In this document: positions 1 through 8,649 of the stretch, piece after piece
Layout of the letters: each line of letters starts with the position of its first letter
Numbering within the stretch: position 1 is the stretch's first letter
Source of the DNA: Candidatus Gullanella endobia
Lineage (GTDB): Bacteria; Pseudomonadota; Gammaproteobacteria; Enterobacterales; Enterobacteriaceae
Assembly: GCF_900048035.1 (NCBI RefSeq)
Contig: NZ_LN999832.1
Coordinates: forward strand, 620,001-684,000
Length of the DNA: 64,000 nt
Direction: 5' to 3'
The notes under the pieces: generated by a model
Told to the model about the DNA's origin: nothing
Databases searched by the model: none
Seen by the model: the letters and a program-made list of their open reading frames with translations, nothing else
Made by a program: the position numbers and the translations under genes

Positions 1-231
1 ACCAAAATTAATATTGCTATTTATAACTTTTCCTTGTACAGTTACAATCATACCAGGTAATGCATCACCGATAGGGCACAATTTAGTGTGATCTTCATAG
101 CGAATCGGAAGATGTAATAGCAGATCTAATAAGTTTTTTATCCCGAGTCGATTAAGTTTACTGACAAAACTCTGGCTAATTCCTGGTAGGGTATTAAGCG
201 AAATAGCATTCAAAAGACAATCTTTGGTCAT
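1..231 (-). CDS. recG: ATP-dependent DNA helicase RecG, N-terminal part (runs off the window)
   Basis: The minus-strand frame starts at an ATG at 229-231 and stays open for 77 codons to the window edge. The residues match the start of RecG: a leader ending in a 'LPGISQSF' segment, then 'LLLHLPIRYEDHT' and 'PIGDALPG', which belong to the N-terminal wedge region that grips branched DNA. RecG reverses stalled replication forks and processes Holliday junctions. The helicase motors would lie to the left of position 1, so I cannot say whether the whole gene is intact. It is the last gene of the ancestral gmk-rpoZ-spoT-trmH-recG order; spoT upstream is decayed and trmH is missing, so recG probably now depends on a promoter in the 232-600 region. 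Confidence 0.9.
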   Translation of the reverse strand, partial: MTKDCLLNAISLNTLPGISQSFVSKLNRLGIKNLLDLLLHLPIRYEDHTKLCPIGDALPGMIVTVQGKVINSNINFG

Positions 232-599
232 ATTAGCACTCCGTATCGTGTAAAAGACCTCTGTTCTATAGAATAGATAGGTTTAGACCAATAACTTACC
301 TATAGCGTATTTTATTTTTTAAAAATATAGGTCGATTAGCTAGAATTTAAAAAGTAAAAAAGATATTGCTATATGCAATTTTCAGTTGATTTTGTTCATT
401 TTCTATGCTTTAATTATTTGCTAAATATAAAAGAGAAATATTTAATATCTATTTAGATTTATTTGCATAATATCTATTATAATATAGATTTTCGAATAAT
501 ATTTACTAGATTAATATAATTAAAAATTTTTAAATAAAAATTTTATATGTTCTTTTTTTCTTTATTTTTAATATTCAGGCCTTAGATATTATAATTGGT
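232..599. other. Gap where trmH is expected
   Basis: AT-rich sequence between recG and the decayed spoT. In E. coli the tRNA methyltransferase gene trmH sits here. I could not read any TrmH segment in either strand, so it seems deleted or eroded beyond recognition. Confidence 0.6.
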
Positions 600-2145
600 A
601 ATTTTTCAGCAAAATTAGATTAATTAATAAAATCAAATTAAATACATTCAGTTTAACTTGAGCGATAAAAGTTATTATTAATTTATGTCTCTATATTTAT
701 AGACATAAATTTGATCAGATTTTTTGACAGTCTAGAATACTAGAATAGTATTCATGGTAAGTAATTAGATACTCATTTTAGCTGGAACGGGTAATAGTCA
801 GATCAATTACTAGAGGTAATTATTATTTTTAATAGAAAATTGTTTATGATACTATCATTAGCTTTAATTAGTAATATGTGTAGGTTAGTTTGTGAATTTG
901 TATTAATTATTTTGATAAAATAGAATAAATTATTAGGTTTTGCTAACTTTGTTCTATTTAGATTTTTTGAAAAAAAACTTTACCGATAACTGTATTAGTT
1001 TTAACTAATATTTAGTGGATTTTAAATAAAATGGTAAAAATAAGATAGTAAAATTATTATGTTTGATATTCTTTAATATCTTTTCGATATATTTCTATTA
1101 TTAATTAGACTGAAAAGCAAGTGGAATTATCCGTATAGATAAAATTCAATATAGGTATAACTAATACCCTTTTATGCACAGTTAGTGCTTAACATTAAGT
1201 GTAGACTTTCATTCTCATATTAGTTCTACTATTCTATTATAGAACTAATATACCAATTCAATTTCTACTATTTTATCTATATTATTTGTTCGGATTTATG
1301 TTTTCATCAGTATACTATGTGGATTTAATATTGAGATATTTAAAGATTAGTAGTCGTTATCTTTAAAGATAATAATATAGTTCTTCACACATCTTAGGTT
1401 CTATCTATACAGAATATATGTTTATCCTATTATCTATAATAAAATAAAACATTATTTTTTTGAAATAAATTTAGCAATAGATAGATGTATAAATAATTTT
1501 TGCATTTGTTAACGTGATAGGAAATACCTGCTTTAATTAAATAGTTTTCTATCCCTAAGGTTATAAGGAAATTATTAAATGCTTTTTCAGTTACTGTTTC
1601 TTATAATTTAGTATCGATTAGGATACAGATTTTCAAAACTAAGCTTTTCCAATTCATTCTTTAAACAAAGAACTTAAAGTCGGTGGGTTAATAAGTCATA
1701 GATTTCCAATATTAATTACACAATGCTGTAGTATTTTATATCTACAGAATATTTATAGTACGAATATACATATGATTACGACAAATGGATATATTCAATA
1801 TAATATGAATATCCCATGCTATTACACAATATTTTTTAAAGAGATTCGCTTAAGTTTTTGCTGTAAAAATTTAAGTTTATCGAACCGAGATATATTCTTT
1901 ACTACTTCAGCTTAGAATACCTTCGATAATATTATACAATAAAGCAAATATTACTGTCTTATAATCGATTAATTTCTCATCTAGAAGTTAATCGATTAAC
2001 ACTAAATTAGTAATACAAGGTTTACTGTTTAAAAATTGCTTCTCTTAAACATTAAACACGAGAAGATAATTTTTTATTAAAAATTTTTATTTTATCCTCT
2101 GTTAAATGAAAAAGAACTAGCAAATGTAGAGTTTTAAATAGGCAT
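600..2145 (-). pseudogene. spoT: Decayed spoT (ppGpp synthetase/hydrolase)
   Basis: Minus-strand remnants follow the order of SpoT but in several frames with many stops. The start ATG is at 2143-2145, only four bases after the rpoZ stop. Readable blocks include 'LTEDKIK', 'LIDYKTVIFALLYNIIE' (the HD hydrolase region, where E. coli has LDYETLMAALLHDVIED), 'RFDKLKF', 'NELEKLSFENLYPNRY', 'AGISYHV' and an 'IRTNNIDKIVEIEL' block matching the IRTEDMDQMAEMG segment near 1250-1290. The HD histidine and aspartate pair is no longer readable as HD. Below about 1240 homology is weak; a possible ACT-domain trace lies near 600-700. The left boundary is therefore approximate, and the total is clearly shorter than the 2.1 kb of an intact gene. 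The call of SpoT rests on block order plus position after rpoZ. Confidence 0.8.
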
Positions 2146-2149
2146 AATT

Positions 2150-2368
2150 TTATTTCTCTTGATTATTCTGTAAATCAATAATTTTATTGGTAATTAGACC
2201 CTCTTCGATTTCACGCAAAGCAATAACGGTATGTTTATCATTTTCTTCTGAAACCAATGGATCTTTTCCAGAAATCTGAATCTGACGTGCGCGTCGTGCA
2301 GCAATCAGCACAAGATCAAAACGATTACCTATTTTTTCGACGGCGTTTTGTACAGTGATACGTGCCAT
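2150..2368 (-). CDS. rpoZ: RNA polymerase omega subunit
   Basis: A 72-residue protein starting '[20 protein letters not shown]', which is omega with few changes. Omega wraps the C-terminal tail of the beta-prime subunit and helps RNA polymerase assemble. The conserved core helices ('[13 protein letters not shown]' and '[13 protein letters not shown]') are complete. E. coli omega has 91 residues; the last 19 or so, a poorly conserved charged tail, are missing here because of an earlier stop. The gene sits 51 bases after gmk on the same strand, as in E. coli, and its old partner spoT directly downstream is dead, so rpoZ may now be the last working gene of the transcript. Confidence 0.96.
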   Translation of the reverse strand: MARITVQNAVEKIGNRFDLVLIAARRARQIQISGKDPLVSEENDKHTVIALREIEEGLITNKIIDLQNNQEK

Positions 2369-2546
2369 AGTAAAACACTCTAATAATAAAAATAATTTGA
2401 CATCATACTAAAAATTATATCAATCCGCTAATAATTTAGTGATTAATACATCATAGCGTAATTTCTGATGCTTAAAGCAAAGTCGTTCAGCTTGAATAAT
2501 AGCTTTAAGATCAAGCAATGCAGTATCAAAATCATTATTAATAATT

Positions 2547-2551
2547 AAAAA
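2547..2551 (-). other. Second T5 slippery frameshift site in gmk
   Basis: On the coding strand GATTATTTTT is followed by AATTATT. Read as is, the frame stops at TAA right after Tyr-Phe. With one more T it continues as Leu-Ile-Ile-Asn-Asn-Asp-Phe-Asp, matching the E. coli LIVNDDFD segment. Confidence 0.8.
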
Positions 2552-2878
2552 TAATCATATTCACTAAAGTGAGTTATATCAACTACTGCTTGTGTCATTC
2601 GTTTGATAATTGTCTCTTCGCTATCCAGACTGCGGAAGTGTAATCTGTAGTTCAAATCTTTTTTAGAAGGTGGCAAAATGAAGATGCTACGCACGTTTAG
2701 CATTTTAGCACGGATCTGTTGTGCACCTTGCCAATCTATGTCAAGAAAAATATCTATGCCGTTTTCTATAACTTTCTGAATAGCTTCACGTGAAGTACCG
2801 TAGTAATTATCAAATATATAGGCATATTCGAGAAAAGCATTTTTAGAAATCATATGCTCAAATTTTGATACTGTCACG

Positions 2879-2883
2879 AAAAA
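2879..2883 (-). other. First T5 slippery frameshift site in gmk
   Basis: On the coding strand GATTATTTTT is followed by CGTGACA. Read as is, the frame stops at TGA after Phe-Ser. One extra T gives Phe-Phe-Val, matching E. coli YFFVNHDEF. Confidence 0.8.
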
Positions 2884-3050
2884 TAATCTTGACTATGCGT
2901 TTCAGTAGGACGTATAGTGCGAGTGGTATAAGAAATCGATACCTGGGTATCGTTATGAAACGATTTGGTTTTTAATAACGCTTTAATTAAGCTCGATTTT
3001 CCTGTACCGCTTGGTGCGGAAATAATATAGAGCGTACCTTTAATCGTCAT

Positions 3051-3451
3051 GAAATAGCTAGTTAAAATTGAAATAATATCCTCTTATACTGTATATTATA
3101 CACATTATAAGAAGATATTACAGCTATCAATATTGATTAAGCCCAGTATAGCTGTTAAAAAACTGTAAATAAGAAATAAAAGCACGCGGTTGCTATTAAA
3201 AATAGCAAATTCAACCATGCTCTTTTTTTTAAGAGGCTCTAGATAGAACTATAGATATTTATCAGAAATAATTAACTAGTAAAAATTATTTTTCTATATT
3301 AAGTATTAAAAACCGCAATATAGTGCTTATTATTCACTAATTAGAATAATTATCTATTATGCTAGGTTTAAACATGATAAAGTATCTCTAACTATTATCA
3401 GATGTTTTACTGTAGATTTTTATTACGATTCTTTATAAGATTAAAACTTTT
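3051..3451. other. Intergenic region between gmk and the MarR-type gene
   Basis: About 400 AT-rich bases upstream of gmk. It must carry the gmk-rpoZ promoter, but so many TATAAT-like words occur in this base composition that I do not assign one. No coding remnant recognised. Confidence 0.4.
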
Positions 3452-3877
3452 TTATTTTTGATAAGCTTCAAGCGCATTACAAATTTCGTTAAATTTCTCT
3501 AATTGTATTTCGGATAATGAAGAAAACATGCGATCAAGAACAATTTTATGGGTTTGTTCAGCAATTTGTAATTTCTTTTTTCCTTTTTCTGTAATGTATA
3601 CATACTTCACTCGGCGATCAATTTTGCTTTGTTCGCGTTTCAACATTTCTTCTTTTTCTAATGCATCAAGCACAGTCACTACAGTACGGGATGAAAAGCC
3701 CATATAGTTCTTAATATCAGTAGCACTGATTTTACCAGTAGTGATTAAGTGCAAAATTTTCATTTTCGATACTGAAAGACCTTCGTTCACTAGCTTACCA
3801 TTTACTTCTTTTCGTAGACGGTGATAGATTCGCGATAACGACTCTACCATGAGTGAAATATTAGTTGATTTATCCAT
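3452..3877 (-). CDS. MarR/SlyA-family transcriptional regulator
   Basis: A 141-residue protein with the size and layout of a MarR-family winged-helix dimer. The N-terminal helix (residues about 8-40) forms the dimer interface. Residues about 45-75 ('ISATDIKNYMGFSSRTVVTV') fit the helix-turn-helix. The segment near 85-100 holds the usual wing signature with 'SKIDRRVKYVYITEKG', where the D-R-R is the family hallmark. The C-terminal helices close the dimer. I cannot match it to a named member: it is not close to SlyA, MprA or MarR as I remember them, and E. coli has no such gene next to gmk. It stands alone between gene-poor regions, so its target is unknown; such regulators usually control a neighbouring gene or themselves. 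Keeping a full-length, unbroken regulator in such an eroded genome suggests it is used. Confidence 0.85.
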   Translation of the reverse strand: MDKSTNISLMVESLSRIYHRLRKEVNGKLVNEGLSVSKMKILHLITTGKISATDIKNYMGFSSRTVVTVLDALEKEEMLKREQSKIDRRVKYVYITEKGKKKLQIAEQTHKIVLDRMFSSLSEIQLEKFNEICNALEAYQK

Positions 3878-5487
3878 ATTTTAATCTCTATACGTTATTT
3901 ATTTTCTATATTTTTTAAAAAACTTTAAATTTACGTTTAGCATTACTGCTAATTTTATTAGCATTGAGTAATTTTGTATTTGTAAATGGATCGATAATAC
4001 TAAAAATGAGAATGTATTAAAAATAATGCATTTAAAAAATAATTGAAATATAATTAAATCTCTTGTTTCATTACTGATTATTTTAACAACTCATCTAATT
4101 TTTGAATTTAACATATAAATAAAAATAAATATTATTCATAAATAATATTTATTTTTATTTATATGTTATAAGTTATATATTATGCTAATAGCATGATATT
4201 TTTACAAAAATTTATAGCGATAATAATTTAATATAGTAAAATATTCTTAATTTTATTAAGAGATAACTTATAAAATAAGATACAAATAATTTTAATATTT
4301 AAAAACTTAAAAGACCAAACTTTACAAATACACTTGTAAATAGATATAAACTTTTTTTAAAAAAATCTACTTAAATTAGAATATTCTTTTATCTTTTTCT
4401 AAAAAGATATCAACTATCAAAAATTTATATTTTTACAAAACTTATATTTGAACGAAATAATCTCTATTTAATTAAATAATCAATAGTAAAAAAAATGAGC
4501 ATCATATCTATGATGATATTATATCGTATCTAGACTTCGAATATTACTACTGTAACTTGTTTTTATTTCGAATTAGTAATAAGTTATCTATTAGAACAAT
4601 ATTTTATAATACATTTAAAAAATAATATCATAGATTGTAATTGAACTTCTTTTATTTTTCATTAAAATATTAATAAAAATCTATATTAATAGAACAAATT
4701 ATTAAATTGAGAAATAATTCATACATTAGTATCCAGTATAATTACTATTTATAAGTACTATATTTCTGTTTAGATGTATACTTAAAAATACTACTGATGT
4801 GATCATAAAAGTTAATTACTATTACCATAATTAACTCACTAATAAAACTAATATCAAGAAACTAATTTTAATGATTTATAACATATTTTTAATAATTTAG
4901 AAAATTATTTTTACTAAATTTAAGGTTAAAAACTTATAAATAAAATTATTATAGTGCATGTAAATTATGAAGTATAAAAGTCTATACAATGATATTAAAT
5001 ATAGTATTATAGCTGTATACTATTATTATGGAAAGTATCTATCGATCTATTAATTAATAGATACTAGAAAAAATATTATATTTCATCGGTTTACTAAACT
5101 ATTTTATCTTAATAAATTAAAATCATCGTTCTATTAGAATAGATTTGTATTGTAATATCAACAATAAAAATCTTAATAAAAGAGATATAGAAAGCACATC
5201 TAGTAAGACTAAACTAGGAGAATTAAAGTCATAAAATTGCTTAATTTTTTTAAATAGAACAATAATATCTTAACTTACTACTATCTAATCAAGATTAGTA
5301 TCGACTAATTTTTTCCTACAATAACAAGAAAAGCTCTTTTTTAACTGAAAAATGTTTATATCACTAAATTTGCTATCTTTATTTATATAAAATTAATGTA
5401 CTTGATTTAAAAGAGTCTAAAATAGAAGAGCTGTAATATTTATGATTTTATATTCTTTTAATAAAGAATACGATATCACATAAAAAT
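3878..5487. other. 1.6 kb gene desert
   Basis: Very AT-rich sequence without an open frame of note. In E. coli ligB, dinD and yicG lie between gmk and yicC; I recognise no trace of them. The one clear structure is the perfect inverted repeat at 4109-4168. Confidence 0.6.
4109..4168. repeat. Perfect inverted repeat, 28-bp arms with a 4-base loop
   Basis: The left arm 4109-4136 and right arm 4141-4168 are exact reverse complements around the loop CATA. The arms are built of A and T with a single C/G pair. It would form a long cruciform or RNA hairpin. It is about 230 bases upstream of the MarR-type gene and far from any gene end, so it is not an obvious terminator. Confidence 0.9.
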
Positions 5488-6351
5488 TTATTCGATATTT
5501 TGGATTTGTTCACGCATTTGTTCAATCAACACTTTTAATTCTATAGCGGATACTGTAATATTAGTATTTATGGATTTCGATGCTAGAGTGTTAGTTTCTC
5601 GATTAAATTCCTGCATCATAAAATCTAACCGACGACCTACTGCTTCTTTTTTAGCTAAAATTTGATAGGTTTCTTTTACATGAGCGTCCAAGCGATCTAA
5701 CTCTTCTGCAACATCTATTCGCTGCATCAGCAGCAGCATTTCTTGCTCTAATCGGTTACTATCCAATTGAATTTTTACCTCTTCTAGTTTACTCAGAAGC
5801 TTTTTGCGTTGCCATTTTAATACTGTCGGAATCTGCTGACGTACATTTTTTATTTCATTGCTAACATTTTCTAATCTTTGCTCAATTAATATTTTCAACA
5901 CATTACCTTCTGTTTCGCGGACGCTGATGAAGTCGTTGAGCGTATCATTTAGTCCGGACAATAACTCAGCACTAATAGTGTCTAAATCTTGTTTCGTCGC
6001 TGTTATTACACCAGGCCAACGCAGAATATTCATTGGGTCTATCTCACCTTCATCACTTTGAATTTTTATCCATCGTGCTGATTCTATCAGTTGTTTAGCG
6101 AGTTTTTTATTGAGAATAAAAACATTTTGCATGCTTGGATTTATATCAAAGTGTAAATTACACTCTACTTTACCTCTGGTAAGACTTAGGCTAATATTTT
6201 TTCGGATAATTGACTCTAGATCACGGAATTGTTCTGGTAGTTTGATATAGATTTCTAAATACCGTTGATTAACGGATCGAAGTTCCCAAATAGTTCTTCC
6301 CCAAGAACCCTTAATTTCACGCCGAGAGAAAGCAGTCATACTGCAGATCAT
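5488..6351 (-). CDS. yicC: YicC family endoribonuclease / RNase adaptor
   Basis: The protein begins 'MICSMTAFSRREIKGSWGRT' and ends 'KVLIEQMREQIQNIE', as E. coli YicC does, with the same 287-residue length. A start 12 bases upstream (6363) is open, but the internal ATG at 6351 matches the family start. The conserved C-terminal half has 'RIDVAEELDRL', 'HVKETYQIL' and 'GRRLDFMMQEFNRE', the most conserved block of the UPF0701 family. YicC-type proteins have been reported to act on RNA, either as an endoribonuclease or as an adaptor that directs small RNAs to degradation. It is divergent from rph, as in E. coli, with a shared 124-base region in between. Retention next to another RNA-processing gene in so small a genome suggests a basic RNA-turnover role. 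Confidence 0.95.
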   Translation of the reverse strand: MICSMTAFSRREIKGSWGRTIWELRSVNQRYLEIYIKLPEQFRDLESIIRKNISLSLTRGKVECNLHFDINPSMQNVFILNKKLAKQLIESARWIKIQSDEGEIDPMNILRWPGVITATKQDLDTISAELLSGLNDTLNDFISVRETEGNVLKILIEQRLENVSNEIKNVRQQIPTVLKWQRKKLLSKLEEVKIQLDSNRLEQEMLLLMQRIDVAEELDRLDAHVKETYQILAKKEAVGRRLDFMMQEFNRETNTLASKSINTNITVSAIELKVLIEQMREQIQNIE

Positions 6352-6475
6352 AGATTTATCCATTCATTAATAAATTATTAATATTATAGCTATACATTAA
6401 TAGGCAAGATAGATATTTTCTATAAAATCAGTATAATTAAAGTTTAAATTTTATTTATCAATCGGAGAAGCTCCT

Positions 6476-7195
6476 ATGCGCCCAGGAGGCCGAAGCATAC
6501 ATCAAATACGCCTAGTAAAAATTACCCGTCATTTTACTCGTTATGCGGAAGGCTCAGTTATGATAGAATTTGGCGATACTATTGTAATATGTACTGCATC
6601 GGTAGAAGAAGGAGTACCACGTTTTCTAAAAGGAAAAAGACAAGGTTGGATTACTGCTGAATACGGTATTCTACCACGTGCAACTCATACCCGAAATCAT
6701 CGCGAAGCAGCTAGAAGAAAACAAAGTGGTCGTACTTTGGAAATTCAGCGATTTATTTCCCGTTCTCTTCGAGCTTCAGTCGATTTAACTAAATTAAATG
6801 AATATACTATTATCCTAGATTGCGATGTTTTACAAGCCGATGGCGGCACTCGAACAGCATCTATCACTGGTGCTTGTGTAGCCTTAAGTGATGCACTTAG
6901 CAATATGCAGAAAAAAGGTCAGATAAAAACTAATCCTATGAAAGGATTAGTAGCAGCGGTTTCAGTAGGTATTGTAGCTGGTGAAGCAATCTGTGATTTA
7001 GAGTATATAGAAGATTCTATTGCTGAAATAGATATGAATGTAGTTATGATGGAAGATAACCGTATGATTGAAATTCAAGGTGTTGCAGAAAAGGAACCTT
7101 TTAATCAAAAAGAACTCAACACACTACTTGGAATAGCTCGTAGTGGCATTAATGATCTATTTAAAGCGCAAAAAATAGCACTAGCACATGCATGA
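6476..7195 (+). CDS. rph: RNase PH
   Basis: A 239-residue phosphate-dependent 3'-5' exoribonuclease that trims the 3' ends of tRNA precursors. The start 'MRPGGRS' and the segments '[18 protein letters not shown]', '[17 protein letters not shown]' and '[19 protein letters not shown]' are diagnostic; the last holds the phosphate- and RNA-contacting residues. Length matches a full-length E. coli-type enzyme, unlike the frameshifted K-12 copy. A GGAG lies nine bases before the ATG. pyrE, slmA, dut, coaBC and radC, which follow in E. coli, are all absent before rpmB. The enzyme is relevant here because two tRNA genes in this window do not encode their CCA end. Confidence 0.97.
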   Translation: MRPGGRSIHQIRLVKITRHFTRYAEGSVMIEFGDTIVICTASVEEGVPRFLKGKRQGWITAEYGILPRATHTRNHREAARRKQSGRTLEIQRFISRSLRASVDLTKLNEYTIILDCDVLQADGGTRTASITGACVALSDALSNMQKKGQIKTNPMKGLVAAVSVGIVAGEAICDLEYIEDSIAEIDMNVVMMEDNRMIEIQGVAEKEPFNQKELNTLLGIARSGINDLFKAQKIALAHA

Positions 7196-7845
7196 TATTT
7201 CATATCAAACAGATTTATTACTTTAATGAGTTAAAATGAGTCAATCTAGGTATTACTTAGGAAAATATCAAGAAATAATATTCAATAAGTTATGTTTGTA
7301 TTTAAATTTTATTAGGTATTTACTATTTTATTTTAGATTAATGATAACAAAAGATTTTTTATGCTCTTTATTTATTTTATATGAGTGTATAATAATATGA
7401 ACAATGAATATTATCTCTTTCATACATACATTAAATTAATTTCTAAAAATATCTTAGCTCTTTCCTATTTTTTAAATGTTTCCCTATAATATATTAAATA
7501 ATAACATAGATATAATTTTTATTTTATAATATAGCGTCGATTATAAAGGATAGTAACGAGAAGTAAAAAATCTACCTTTTCTTGATATCCTTGTATTATA
7601 ATTTATACTGTGTTATTGGTATAAGTAATCGAAATAAGTTAAATATTTTATTTAAAAAACTGACTATAAGTGGTTACTGCACTTTAATTACAAATTTTAT
7701 CTATGCAAAAATTAAGCTTTTATGTATATCAAAGTATATATTTTATCTTCTTGGAGTCTTTAGAATAGTTTTAAGAATCTATTTTCACTAGATTTTTTCT
7801 TAAACTTCTCTTCTCAATGAGAAAATCTGAAATAAACTATAAAAC
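7196..7845. other. Gap between rph and rpmB
   Basis: About 650 AT-rich bases replace pyrE, slmA, dut, coaBC and radC of the E. coli order. An open frame at 7582-7791 codes for a low-complexity sequence with no family resemblance, and I do not call it a gene. The region ends with the rpmB promoter. Confidence 0.6.
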
Positions 7846-7876
7846 TTGACCAGGTATTTACTACCTTTATTATAAT
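7846..7876 (+). promoter_or_regulatory. Putative sigma-70 promoter of rpmBG
   Basis: TTGACC at 7846-7851 is followed by TATTAT at 7869-7874 (17-base spacing) overlapping TATAAT at 7871-7876 (19-base spacing). It lies about 30 bases before the ATG of rpmB, and the TTGACC is unusually good for this background. Inferred from sequence only. Confidence 0.6.
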
Positions 7877-7905
7877 TTAAGCTAATTATTTTTTGGAGAA
7901 TATAT

Positions 7906-8163
7906 ATGTCCAGAGTTTGCCAAGTTACTGGTAAGCATCCGATTAGTGGAAATAATCGTTCTCATGCAATGAATGCAACAAAACGTCGTTTTATACCTAA
8001 CATACATTCTCATCGTTTTTGGGTTGAGAGTAAAAAATGTTTTTTCACATTACGTGTATCTGCTAAAGGTATGCGTATCATTGATAAGAAAGGTATCGAA
8101 GCAATTTTTGCTGATCTATGTATCAGTGATAAAAATTCAAACAAGGAATTGAATCGTGGCTAA
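7906..8163 (+). CDS. rpmB: 50S ribosomal protein L28
   Basis: Starts '[20 protein letters not shown]', the L28 signature, with '[19 protein letters not shown]' and '[16 protein letters not shown]' following. A GGAGA lies ten bases before the ATG. L28 normally has 78 residues in enterobacteria; this one has 85, because the reading frame runs on after 'ADLC' with a new tail '[13 protein letters not shown]' and overlaps the start of rpmG by eight bases. The tail is not part of the conserved fold and probably results from loss of the original stop codon. Confidence 0.97.
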   Translation: MSRVCQVTGKHPISGNNRSHAMNATKRRFIPNIHSHRFWVESKKCFFTLRVSAKGMRIIDKKGIEAIFADLCISDKNSNKELNRG

Positions 8164-8323
8164 AAATATTCGAGAGAAAATTAAGCTAGTTTCTTCTGCT
8201 GGTACTGGTCATTTCTATACTAGTACGAAGAATAAGCGAACAAAATCTGAAAAAATAGAATTAAAAAAATTCGATCCAGTAATACGTCAGCATGTTCTTT
8301 ATAAAGAAAGCAAAATCAAGTAG
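8156..8323 (+). CDS. rpmG: 50S ribosomal protein L33
   Basis: A 55-residue protein reading Val/[22 protein letters not shown] and ending '[10 protein letters not shown]', matching E. coli L33 over its whole length. The start codon is GTG at 8156-8158, set inside the last codons of rpmB, with AAGGAA about eight bases upstream. Translation is probably coupled to rpmB because the two genes overlap by eight bases. The order rpmB-rpmG is the usual enterobacterial one; mutM, which follows in E. coli, is not recognisable here. Confidence 0.96.
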   Translation: MAKNIREKIKLVSSAGTGHFYTSTKNKRTKSEKIELKKFDPVIRQHVLYKESKIK

Positions 8324-8649
8324 TATTTAATAATTAATTAAAAATATTGGTTTTATAATTTATGAATTCTAAGTTTATTATCTATAACAAATTAGTGTCT
8401 TTTTTGTTTATCATAGATAATCAAATATTGAAATTATAAAAAGCAAAAAGCAGTTGTTTAAAGACATAAAGTAATAAATAGATTTTTGATTTTGTAAGTA
8501 AAACTTTATAACATTTAGCCATAACTAACTAATAAGAAAAAGAACAACTATATATAGATGCTAATAAGTATTAGCATCTATTACCTATAGCCTAGATTAT
8601 AGATAGATTATTATCTTTTCAAATATAATAGTTTTTATCAGAAATGATT
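8324..8649. other. Gap where mutM and coaD are expected
   Basis: Only about 320 bases separate rpmG from the decayed waaE, too few for mutM and coaD, which flank this point in related bacteria. Neither could be read. A 12-bp inverted repeat at 8555-8580 is the only feature. Confidence 0.5.
8555..8580. repeat. Inverted repeat, 12-bp arms
   Basis: TAGATGCTAATA and TATTAGCATCTA flank AG. It lies 230 bases after rpmG. There is no T run next to it, so a terminator role is only a guess. Confidence 0.6.

Larger units (their letters stand above)
2420..3050 (-). pseudogene. gmk: Guanylate kinase gene interrupted by two identical one-base frameshifts
   Basis: Guanylate kinase turns GMP into GDP and is essential in E. 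coli. The minus-strand start at 3048-3050 reads '[20 protein letters not shown]', including the P-loop GTGKS. The frame breaks at a run of five T (plus-strand A run 2879-2883), then continues through the GMP-binding 'SREAIQ' and '[13 protein letters not shown]' segment and '[10 protein letters not shown]'. It breaks again at a second run of five T (2547-2551) before a good C-terminus ending 'LITKLLAD' with TGA at 2420-2422. Both breaks fall in the same ten bases, GATTATTTTT, and each needs one extra T. All domains are conserved and nothing else is broken, so either slippage by RNA polymerase restores some full-length product, or this is a very recent pseudogene, or the consensus has two homopolymer errors. 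Confidence 0.85.

Noticed and set aside
7582-7791. A 69-codon open frame between rph and rpmB
   Set aside because: It codes mainly for Ile, Leu, Tyr, Phe and Lys as random AT-rich DNA does, and no domain is visible.
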